This document shows, in pieces, positions 55,296 through 64,000 of a stretch of 64,000 nucleotides of DNA. The number at the start of each line of letters is the position of its first letter. Position 1 is the first letter of the stretch. The notes below the pieces were generated by a model. That model ran no database searches, was not told the origin of the DNA, and saw nothing but the letters and a program-made list of their open reading frames with translations. Source of the DNA: Heracleum sosnowskyi. Taxonomy: Eukaryota > Streptophyta > Magnoliopsida > Apiales > Apiaceae. A program made the position numbers and the translations under genes. The stretch spans positions 97,338,436-97,402,435 of the forward strand of contig CM061243.1 in NCBI GenBank assembly GCA_030848705.1. Direction: 5' to 3'.

Positions 55296-58200
55296 TCATC
55301 TTTGCCTCTGTGGTCTTGTTTTCTTCCCTTTTCTTGCATTGTTATCCTCAATCTGAGCTTGAAGTCTTCTGTAGAAAATCTTCTCTTCTTCATCTTCATT
55401 CCCCAACTTGGATTGCATTAATCTTAGAGTTTCATTGGATGCCTTCTCCAGTTGGTCTTCTATTCTGAAGAATCTTCTACAGTTGTCCTTGTCTCTGAAT
55501 TCCATCATCCAAAAAGGTTGGAGATGAATCTTCTTTCCTGTTTGAGGGACCTTCAATACTCTGGGAAGTGCACCAGGCTTGTTCCAGCTAGCTTTGATTT
55601 GGCAGATTTTGGAAACAACTTCAGACTTAGCTGTTTTGGTAAAACCAAAATCTTTCTTCAGGCATTTGAACACAGATAGCAGTGTCTGATAGTCTTCTCC
55701 CAGAATTCTATGTAGAGGCCAAACCTGTTCTCTCCCACCCTTATAGACAAACACCAATCTCTCTGGTAGTTTGTAAGAAGCTGCTATTCCTCTCACTTCA
55801 ACTAGGTCATCAAGATTGATGTGTAGGTCAGACTCCTCCCTGATATCAGCAATGTAGATGAAGTCTTCTGGGTTAGTAGGAGATTTTCAGCTTGTGGTCT
55901 CCTTACTAGAATTGGCTTAGCCTTGGTAGCCCTTTGCTTAGATTTCTTCTTTGGATCCATCTCAAAGAGGAATTTTGGAAAGTTGGCCTCATCAAACTCA
56001 ATTGGCTCTTCCTTTGGCTCAATTGGCTGATCATGGAAATTAACAGGATGTTTAGGATCAAAGGCTAACTTTTCCCCTAGAGCTGGATCAGGAATTGTTG
56101 GAGGTGCAGTTGGTACAGAAGAGTCTGATGCAATACTCTGAGAGTCATCATTCTCAAAGGCTATATTTCTCCTAGCTCTTGCCTTTGGTTGCCTTGTGCT
56201 CTTCTTTGCACTCCTTTCCTCTCTGGCTTTTTCTTCTTGCTGTCTTTCTTCTTTATCAAGAGATTGAGCAACTGCAAGTGCTTGCATTGCTGCTCTTTCT
56301 GACTCTTCAGCCTTAGCTTCAGCAAAGTTTGGGTGACCAGCCCAAACACAGATTTGTTGTCCATTCCTGTAGACAATTGCCCTTTGCTTCCTTATCTCAT
56401 AATCATTGCTTTCCTTGCTTTTTGTGATGAGTAGACCAAGAAGCTTGTGCTCATCTGGATAAGGTGCAGGATAGAAAGTCCTTTCTGTATTTTTGCCCTT
56501 TGGCTTAGCAGGAGACTTGGGAGATAGGCTTCTTTGCAATGTAGCTTTTTCCACATCCCTAATGCATGAAGTTTGTCCTTTCTCCTTCCTTGATCCTTGA
56601 GTGACTCCATGTAGAAGGGGCTCTACCTTATATGAAGAATTGGTCTGTGGCTCCCATTCCGTTGATGCTAAGACCATGGCATTCGTTGATGGCTCTGTAG
56701 AAGAAGCTTGATCCGTTGATGGATTTGAACTCTTTGCAGTACCAGCTAACTTCTTGATTCTTTCATCTATCCTGGACCAGTGGTCTTTAATTTGTTCAGC
56801 AAGCTGTAGCTTCATAGAAGCTTGCTGAATCAGGTCAATGCTGTCCAGTTTAGCTTTTCCTGACTCCCCCATAGCTAGTGGCTCCTTTGGCAGGGAAATG
56901 GCTGGGACCATAACCTTTGTGATTTGAATGTCTAGCTCCTTAGATTTCTCCCCCTTTTTGTTATCATCAAGAGAGATGATTGGGAGTCCTTGAGCTGTCA
57001 CTAGCTGGGCCAATAGTTGTGTCTGCTTCTCCTGTTCCTTTTGCATCTCAGATAAAGTAGCTTCCACCTTGTCCACTCTAGAAGAGAGAGTCTTCAAGGA
57101 GGTAGCCACCTCAGGTTCCTTAGAGAAAAACCTGTTCATCTTGGACACAGTGAGAAGAGGAAGCTTTTCATCTAGCCTCCTGTTATTAGCATCCTTGAGA
57201 TTGCTAATTGAGTCCTTGATTTCTCTAGCCTCAATCCTTGTCGGCATCATCTGTAGCCTCTGGATTTCCAGTGAATCCATAATAGCCTTGTAGAATTTCT
57301 TGTCATTGGCATTTGCAGACTTATGAGCCAGATAGGCCTCATTGTACTGCCTTGTGATTGCAGCATCCAGGGAGATCCTTCCTTGTAAATCTTGAGAGAG
57401 CCAGTTTGGTGTAGGAGGCACCACAGAAGTCCCAGTCTGTGAAGTAGTGGCCACCTGATTGTCACCAAAGCTGTCCTCATCATCAGAGAAATCAAACTCA
57501 CCACTTGCTGCAGCTCCTGGAGATAGATTGGTCAAGGCATCCTTTGCTCTTTGCATTGATGCAGTTGTATGTATTAGTTGTAGTGACCTCTCTGCCTCCA
57601 CATTGCCCTATTGAGCCAAAACTTGATAGGCTGACACAGGATGAGTAAAGGTCTCAGGATCCAGGGAAATACTATCCAGAGTTTGTTGATAATGCTCTTG
57701 GAAGGTAAGTTCCCTTTCTCCCTCATTGACCTCCATTGACTCACTAGCAATGGCTGCTTCCTCCCTTATGACTCCTGTAGTCCCTTCTCTCTCTCCTCTA
57801 TATTCTTGCATCATGGGCTCCCCATGGCTCACACCTCTCACACCCTCACCTTCACCTACTAAGGTGGAACTCTCAATCTCTCCTTTTGCCTGGCTGGAAG
57901 AAATAGCCAGCCTCTCACTCTCATTCTCTCCTTTTGCCTGGCTGCAAGCCAGCCTCTCAGTTTCACTCCCTCTCAATCCTAGAAGTGTCTCAACTACCAC
58001 TAGATCATCTGCACTAGTTGTGGAAACAACTTGATTTTCAATTAGAGGTGCAGAGTGAACTATCAACGGAATGGTAGTTTGAACTGTCAACGGTATGGAT
58101 ACCGTTGATGGAGAAACACTTGTCAACGAAATAGACTGTTTCGTTGATGAAGTCAAGAAAGCACTTTGAGAATGAGAAATTACAGTAGAGTCTGTGGTGA

Positions 58201-59773
58201 TTGATTTGAGAGATTGGTCCACAGATCCCCTTGCAACTTCAGGAAAAATTGGTTGATGGCCCAACAAATCACTTAACAAGTGATGGCCACCAGCTTCAGA
58301 GTGGGGCTTCTCCAAGATTAGAGTTGGAGAATCAGGAATAGATGTATGGATCATGTCCACATCTAGAGATAGAGTTGGTGAATTTGATGGAGATAGTTCA
58401 AGATTGATGTTTAGAGAATGGGACTGTAACCCCAGAGTGATAATAGGGGTTACATCAAACTGAATTTGAGAAACTGGAAGTGTTGCTTCCAGTGTGTGTG
58501 AACCCTGTGAACCCTTGGACTTTTGCTTCACTCTCCTTTGGTATTGGGAAAATGTAGACTGTGGGCTAGAAGTGTCCCTTACCCTTTTGGACTGTGCTCT
58601 AGGTTGAGAGCTTGTTTCAATAATCACATCCTTTTGGGAGGATGCAATTAGACTTGTGTTTAAATCCATTTTACTCATTGTGCCTTGTTGGGAAGACACA
58701 ATGGGGCTAGGCTGGGAAACACTTACCTCACCTTCCTTATTCTTGGGGTTTCTTTGACTTTCACCCCTTCCCTCACCTCTCACAACTCCAGACTCACTCC
58801 CCTTAGGTTGTGTGGTAGTTCTTACAACAGGTGCCTTTTGAGAAGCACCTGAGGTTGGCTTGGAGGATTTCTTAGATTTTGGTTTTGTTGCTGGGGCAGG
58901 AGCCTGTTGGGTCACAGCTACAGACTCCATAGCAACTGGATTGGAGGAAACAATGGAAGTAACAGCTATACTAACAGGGATAGCAGTAATTACCTCAATA
59001 ATTGGCAGATACACCACTGGAACATCACCATTGTGGTTCAGCCTCAGTATGTCTGTCAATACTCTCTTTTCTTGAACAAAGCACTCAAACCTGGCAGTAG
59101 GGTTAGAGATAACTAATGGTGCTGGACTAACATGATTAGCCAGCATCATCAGAAACCTTGCATAATAGATATTTTTCTTCCTATTTGCCTTATCACCCAA
59201 CTTAGCACCAATTTCATACATAAGTTGGGTGCTAAAGTTGTAATATCTATCATTTAGAAGCATGGTTAGGAGAATTAACATAGAGTTAGTTAATGCATCA
59301 AAATTACTAATCTTTCCAGAAAAGACCTTAATGAATGCATCAGCTAAATAACTGTATTCCCTAACCAAACCTCTCCTAATTATCTTACCTAAGTTATCAG
59401 TAGGCAAAGAGTAGTTTATAGAATTTAGCATGGTAGTTATTTCAGTGTTAGTAGGCAAAGCATCACAGTTATTATCAGGAATATGTTAACATGCTTGCAA
59501 AACATCAGAATTAACTATGTACTCATTACCTTGAAGAGTGAATTGCAGTATGCCGTTTGTTCCACTATACTCACATGAGGTCCAAATCTCCTCGATTACT
59601 TCATTGTAGAGTGGTGTAGAGTGAAACATCGCATAGCTCAACTTACAGTTTCTCATGAAATCCATCATTTTGAAAAAGATGTTGTTCGGACTCTCCTTAA
59701 CAACAAATGGAATAGAATTGTTCTTCTCATAGATGAACCCACCAGCAGACATAAGCTTGACTATGGGTGCCAT
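55296..59773 (-). pseudogene. Env-like third ORF of element C, near-intact
   Basis: ATG at 59773 (MAPIVKLMSAGGFIYEKNNS) and about 1490 codons to the stop at 55296. Only three lesions are seen: TAA about 59482-59484 (Leu in B), TAG at 57608-57610 (Gln in B), and a one-base loss near 55880. Order: N-terminal alpha-rich domain (about 1-215), Ser/Thr/Pro-rich linker with SQAKGE repeats, coiled-coil-like region with VSKMNRFFSKEPEVATSLKT, a KGEKSKELDIQITKVMVPAI segment, a Lys/Glu-rich helix, and the C-terminal globular part (RLVFVYKGGREQVWPLHRIL, FWMMEFRDKDNCRRFFRIED). No signal peptide or membrane anchor is visible. SIRE third ORFs are usually described as about 600-700 residues (from memory), so this one is about twice as long. 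Confidence 0.75.
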
Positions 59774-60311
59774 TGTTGAGTGAGGAAAAGCTTCGAGCTG
59801 TATTGCTTGTTAGAGAGAAGAAGATAGAAAAACTTTTGGAATTTTTGAGAACAGGTAGAAATGAAATAAAGAAATTGAAATTTCTTAAATACTCCCCCAA
59901 AAATTCTCAGAAATTAAGTCCAATAATTAATCTAAATTACCTGATTGGCTTAAAAAATTAACCGTTAGAATTAAATATTACCACGATTTATACTTACAAG
60001 GGTGTATGTATAGATCGTGATAAAGAACGTGCAATTTCAACGGTTCAGATTAAAAAGCGCTACATCAACGAATCAGGATTGGGCGGTTAAAGTCCAGTCT
60101 TATTTCGTTGATAAAGCTGTGTTTCGTTGATATAAAAGAGCTATCAACGAAACACCCAGAAAAATGCTAAGACTGTCAACGAAATGGTGCGTTTCGTTGA
60201 CATAGTAATTTTGACTTAGACAAAATTTCACATTTTCCTGAGAAAATCAATTCACAGAAAAATTATAGCAAATTCCTGGCTGCATTTTAACTTGCAAAAA
60301 TCTCAAAATAA
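59774..60311 (-). other. Spacer between pol and env-like ORF, element C
   Basis: Non-coding counterpart of 22735-23274 with about six TCAACG/CGTTGA motifs (60064-60200) and the same CTTAAATACTCCCCCAAAA purine/pyrimidine block before the env-like ATG. Confidence 0.6.
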
Positions 60312-63300
60312 TTAAGAGAAATTTAGCATACCTAGCTCACTTACTAATCTTGAGAATGTGGATTCATCAAGTGGCTTGGTAAAGATGTCTGCAAGTTGTT
60401 GTTCACTTGGAACAAAATGTAACTCCACAGTACCATTCATAACATGTTCTCTAATAAAGTGGTACTTGATGTCAATGTGCTTGGTCCTTGAATGCTGCAC
60501 TGGATTCTCAGTAATGGCAATGGCACTAGTGTTGTCACAGAAAATAGGAATTTTCTCAACTCTTATTCCATAATCAAGTAGTTGATTTTTCATCCATAAA
60601 ATCTGTGCACAACAACTTCCAGCTGCAATATACTCAGCCTCAGCTGTGGAGGTGGAAACTGAGTTTTGTTTCTTGCTGAACCATGATACAAGCTTGTTTC
60701 CTAGAAATTGACAGGTTCCTGTTGTGCTTTTCCTGTCAATTTTACATCCTGCATAATCTGCATCTGAATAACCAATTAGTTCAAAACCAGATTCTCTAGG
60801 ATACCAAATGCCAAGGTTTGGTGTTCCTTTGAGATATCTGAAAATTCTTTTAATAGCAACTAAATGGGATTCCCTAGGATCAGCCTGAAATCTAGCACAT
60901 AGACATGTAGCAAACATAATATCAGGTCTACTAGCTGTTAAATATAAAAGTGAGCCAACCATGCCTCTGTAACTTGAAATGTCCACAGATTTTTCCTTAG
61001 TATTCAATTCAAGTTTGGTGGCAGTAGGCATGGGTGTTTTGGCAGGAGAGCATTCCATTAAGTTAAACCTCTTTAACAAATCATTAATGTACTTGGTTTG
61101 ACTAATGAAAATGCCTTCATTAACTTGCTTTACTTGAAGACCAAGAAAATAAGTTAACTCTCCCATCATGCTCATTTCATACTTACTTTGCATAAGCTTG
61201 GCAAACTTTTGACAAAGTTTTTCATCTGTAGACCCAAAAATTATGTCATCTACATATATTTGAACAAGTATTGTAGAGCCATTCACAATCCTATGAAAAA
61301 TAGTTTTATCTACAGTACCTCTAGTGAAGTGATTCTCAAGGAGGAACTGTGAAAGTGTGTCATACCAGGCTCTAGGTGCTTGTTTCAAACCATAGAGTGC
61401 TTTGAGGAGGAAGTATACATATTCTGGAAAATCATCATCTTCAAAACCAGGAGGTTGACTTACATACACCTCCTCTTCCAATTCCCCATTCAGAAAAGCA
61501 CTCTTCACATCCATTTGATAGACCTTGAAATTGGCATGGGCTGCATAGGCTAGGAAAATCCTTATTGCTTCTAGTCTTGCAACAGGAGCAAAGGTTTCAT
61601 CAAAATCAATTCCTTCTTCCTGTGAGTAGCCTTTTGCAACCAATCTAGCTTTGTTCCTTGTGACTATGCCGTTTTCATCCATCTTGTTTCTGAACACCCA
61701 TTTTGTGCCTATGACACTCCTGTCCTTAGGCTTGGGCACCAGCTTCCAAACATTGTTCCTTTCAAATTGGTTTAGCTCTTCTTGCATAGCCAAGACCCAA
61801 TCTGGATCTAGAAGTGCATCCTCAACTTTCTTTGGCTCATCTTGAGACAGAAAGCTGCTATATAGACAATCTTCTTGAGTTGCTCTTCTAGTTTGGACTT
61901 TTGAAGACACATCACCTATAATAAGTTCAAAGGGATGATCTTTAGTCCATTTCCTTGAGGGAGGTAGATTTGCTCTTGAAGAAGTAGCTTCATGATCATG
62001 ATTGCCTAGATTAGATATTTGTCCTTGAGAAACTCCCCCTGAGTTTGTTGTCCCTAATTGATCACTCCTGGAAGCATTTCTGTGACTGTCAACGGAATGA
62101 CCATTTTGACTGTCAACGAAACGCTCATTCTGACTGTCAACGAAATGACCATTTGGTCTACTAGCAGCTATTCTTTTCAATCTTAATGCAGCAATTTCAT
62201 CTTCACTGCTGCTTTCATCTGTGCTAGATACAACAACTTTGGACTGTTTCTCAATAGTCTTATCATGATCCATTTGTTCTCCTTCCTCATTCTCAAAAGA
62301 GAGACTTTCATGGAAACCTTCATCACAGAGACCCTGAATTTTGAGATCATCAAAAACAACATGTACAGATTCCATAACAATGTTGGTTCTGAGATTGTAG
62401 ACTCTGTAGGCTTTCCCTGCTGCATAACCCACAAATATTGCTTCATCTGCCTTTGCTTCAAATTTTCCCAAATGCTCAGCTTGATTTCTCAGAACAAAGC
62501 ACTTGCATCCAAAGACATGAAGAAAATCCAATAGTGGCTTCTTTCTTTTGAGTAGCTGATAAGGGGTCATTCCTTTGGCCTGATTAATCAAAGAAATATT
62601 CTGAGTGAAGCAAGCTGTATTAACTGCCTCAGCCCAAAAATAAGTTGGTAACTTTGATTCATCTAGCATTGTCCTTGCAGCTTCAATAAGTGTTCTGTTT
62701 TTCCTTTCAACTACACCATTTTGCTGCGGTGTCCTTGCTGCTGAAAACTCATGCAAAATACCATTTTCTTCACAGAACACCTTCATGCTTGAATTCTTGA
62801 ATTCTGTCCCATTATCACTCCTAATCCTTCTTACTTTCAAGTCAGGATGATTGTTTACCATCTTGATGTGATTGATAATGATTTCACTTGCCTCATCCTT
62901 GGAGAGCAAAAAGAAAGTCCATGTAAATCTAGAAAAATCATCAACAATCACAAGACAATATTTCTTCCTTGAAATAGACATGACATTTACAGGGCCAAAC
63001 AAATCCATATGAAGCAACTCAAGATGATGGACAATTGATGACTCTGTCTTGCTTTTGAATGATGCCTTCTTTTGTTTCCCTTTTTGACAGGCATCACACA
63101 AACCATCCTTGGAAAACTCCACTTGTGGAATTCCTCTAGCAAGATCTTTCCTCACCAAATCATTCATAACTTTAAAGTTCAGATGAGATAATTTCTTGTG
63201 CCATAGCCAACTTTCATCCTTGCTTGCCTTGCTGAAGAGGCAAGTGATGGTTTCTGGACTTGTGCTACTAAAGTCAGCAATGTACACATTCCCTCTTCTG

Positions 63301-63659
63301 AATCCAGTCATTACCACATTGTTGTTTCCTCCTTTAGAAACAACACAGGCTTCTTTAGAAAAAGTAACTAAAAATCCTTTGTCACAAAGTTGGCTGATAC
63401 TAAGCAAATTGTGCTTAAGACCATCCACCAGTGCAACTTCATCTATGATGACATTCTCTTTTGAAATCAAGCCATATCCCTTAGTGTAGCCTTTGCTGTC
63501 ATCTCCAAAGGCAATACAAGGGCCAACTCTTTCCTGAAACTCTGTGAGCAGGGTAGAATCACCAGTCATGTGTCTTGAACAACCACTATCCAAGTACCAA
63601 AGATTCCTTTTGTCTCCCTGCACACAATAGAACCAAATCAAGTCGATTTTGGTACCCAA
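60312..63659 (-). CDS. SIRE-type Pol polyprotein, intact
   Basis: One uninterrupted frame of 1115 codons. Protease: YLDSGCSRHMTGD (DSG at residues about 24-26). Pre-integrase zinc finger: WLWHKKLSH (about 152) and GLCDACQKGK (about 189), a full HHCC set. Integrase catalytic triad: Asp in MDLFGP (about 220), Asp in SDNGTEF (about 283), Glu in VVERKNR (about 319), then GYAAGKAYRVYNL. Linker with three FVDSxxxx repeats (about 505-525). RT: TKWVFRNKMDENG, MDVKSAFLNGELEEEVY, and YVDD (about 802). RNase H: SDADYAGCK, STAEAEYIAAGSC (about 1003), FTKPLDESTFSRL at the end. The first codon is TTG; Pol is presumably made as a Gag-Pol fusion by a frame change (overlap with gag 63638-63659). This is the only complete retrotransposon enzyme set in the window. 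Confidence 0.92.
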   Translation of the reverse strand: MGTKIDLIWFYCVQGDKRNLWYLDSGCSRHMTGDSTLLTEFQERVGPCIAFGDDSKGYTKGYGLISKENVIIDEVALVDGLKHNLLSISQLCDKGFLVTFSKEACVVSKGGNNNVVMTGFRRGNVYIADFSSTSPETITCLFSKASKDESWLWHKKLSHLNFKVMNDLVRKDLARGIPQVEFSKDGLCDACQKGKQKKASFKSKTESSIVHHLELLHMDLFGPVNVMSISRKKYCLVIVDDFSRFTWTFFLLSKDEASEIIINHIKMVNNHPDLKVRRIRSDNGTEFKNSSMKVFCEENGILHEFSAARTPQQNGVVERKNRTLIEAARTMLDESKLPTYFWAEAVNTACFTQNISLINQAKGMTPYQLLKRKKPLLDFLHVFGCKCFVLRNQAEHLGKFEAKADEAIFVGYAAGKAYRVYNLRTNIVMESVHVVFDDLKIQGLCDEGFHESLSFENEEGEQMDHDKTIEKQSKVVVSSTDESSSEDEIAALRLKRIAASRPNGHFVDSQNERFVDSQNGHSVDSHRNASRSDQLGTTNSGGVSQGQISNLGNHDHEATSSRANLPPSRKWTKDHPFELIIGDVSSKVQTRRATQEDCLYSSFLSQDEPKKVEDALLDPDWVLAMQEELNQFERNNVWKLVPKPKDRSVIGTKWVFRNKMDENGIVTRNKARLVAKGYSQEEGIDFDETFAPVARLEAIRIFLAYAAHANFKVYQMDVKSAFLNGELEEEVYVSQPPGFEDDDFPEYVYFLLKALYGLKQAPRAWYDTLSQFLLENHFTRGTVDKTIFHRIVNGSTILVQIYVDDIIFGSTDEKLCQKFAKLMQSKYEMSMMGELTYFLGLQVKQVNEGIFISQTKYINDLLKRFNLMECSPAKTPMPTATKLELNTKEKSVDISSYRGMVGSLLYLTASRPDIMFATCLCARFQADPRESHLVAIKRIFRYLKGTPNLGIWYPRESGFELIGYSDADYAGCKIDRKSTTGTCQFLGNKLVSWFSKKQNSVSTSTAEAEYIAAGSCCAQILWMKNQLLDYGIRVEKIPIFCDNTSAIAITENPVQHSRTKHIDIKYHFIREHVMNGTVELHFVPSEQQLADIFTKPLDESTFSRLVSELGMLNFS

Positions 63660-64000
63660 GTTTCCTTGGGTCCTGTTTTGTTAGCCTTTGCTTTTCCTTT
63701 TATATCATTTTTCACCTTGGGCTCAGATTGATTTAAATCAATCTTTATCCTTGGTGTTGATTTATGAGGATTGCTCACATTTTCATTCTCAGCATGCATA
63801 ATTGGAGGAACAAACATGTTATTCATATTCCATGGCATTTGTGGCACATTAAACATATTCATGTATGGATTAGACACAAATGGCATGCTGGCATATGGAT
63901 TTTGAAATTGTGCATATGGAGCAAACATGTTAGGCATAACAGGCATTGTAGGCATAGAACTATTCATTGCAGGCTTGGGAATTTTCACTTTAACAGTCTT
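63638..64000 (-). CDS. Gag C-terminal end of element C, partial
   Basis: The window edge cuts it. The visible part (from 63988) contains Met/Pro repeats (MPTMPVMPNMFAPYAQ, NPYASMPF) and ends KGKAKANKTGPKETWVPKST at 63638, as in element B. The frame is open to the edge, so Gag may be intact further right. Confidence 0.8.
   Translation of the reverse strand, partial: KTVKVKIPKPAMNSSMPTMPVMPNMFAPYAQFQNPYASMPFVSNPYMNMFNVPQMPWNMNNMFVPPIMHAENENVSNPHKSTPRIKIDLNQSEPKVKNDIKGKAKANKTGPKETWVPKST

Larger units (their letters stand above)
54061..64000 (-). mobile_element. SIRE/Maximus-type Copia element C (3' part)
   Basis: Minus-strand sister of element B. From its 3' end at the left: LTR 54061-55102, polypurine tract, env-like ORF, spacer, intact pol, end of gag. 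The 5' portion and 5' LTR continue beyond 64000. Amino-acid identity with B is very high throughout, with many silent differences and different lesions. It inserted into the protease region of Athila-like element H. Confidence 0.92.

Noticed and set aside
61651..63489. Plus-strand ORFs antisense to the intact pol of C
   Set aside because: Shadow frames; the same ones appear antisense to pol of B at 19563-19856 and 21202-21396.

Overview
This window looks like heterochromatic, repeat-dense DNA from a flowering plant, most likely a dicot. It is AT-rich, no intact host gene can be seen, and nearly every base belongs to a plant transposable element: Copia and Ty3/gypsy LTR retrotransposons primed by tRNA-Met or tRNA-Asp, and CACTA DNA transposons. 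The sequence alone does not give the species. I found no rRNA, tRNA or CRISPR loci.

Layout. 1-271 is one end of a CACTA transposon that sits inside the reverse-transcriptase gene of a minus-strand Copia element (272-7086, here called A; 5' LTR 5553-7086). 7087-8045 is the tail of an old chromovirus-type LTR, followed by unassigned AT-rich DNA. From 8809 runs an autonomous-type CACTA element (F) with a decayed tnp2-family transposase. F carries two solo LTRs (9171-9420 and 12045-13781, the second with a perfect 5-bp target duplication) and is cut at 14834 by another LTR fragment (G).

Inside G sits a SIRE/Maximus-type Copia element (B, 15888-50038, plus strand) with gag, pol and a very long third (env-like) ORF. 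That third ORF is split by a 21-kb Ty3/gypsy chromovirus derivative (D, 26442-47712, minus strand) with 5.2-kb LTRs. The right LTR of D is split in turn by a 7.2-kb CACTA element (E, 35480-42718). E carries pieces of host genes (MYB-CC transcription factor, coatomer gamma, probably a monoacylglycerol-lipase-like hydrolase) and a 173-bp tandem array. The 3' LTR of B is cut at 50039 by an Athila-like gypsy element (H), which is itself cut at 54061 by a second SIRE-type element (C, minus strand) that runs off the window with an intact pol. The insertion order read from the breaks is F > G > B > D > E, and B > H > C.

How the parts relate. B and C are two copies of one Copia family, so each reveals the lesions of the other: frameshifts, 29-bp and 41-bp deletions, and stops in B; two stops and one frameshift in the env-like ORF of C. 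The most unusual signals are (1) a short motif, TCAACGRNAY, scattered in both orientations through the LTRs, gag, pol, spacer and env-like ORF of this family, with a copy number that differs between copies; (2) an analogous GC-rich motif shared by the LTR and gag of the Athila-like element; (3) the gene-capturing CACTA with an embedded 173-bp satellite; and (4) a chromovirus derivative whose LTRs are recent although its coding region is ruined, which suggests that its proteins were supplied in trans.
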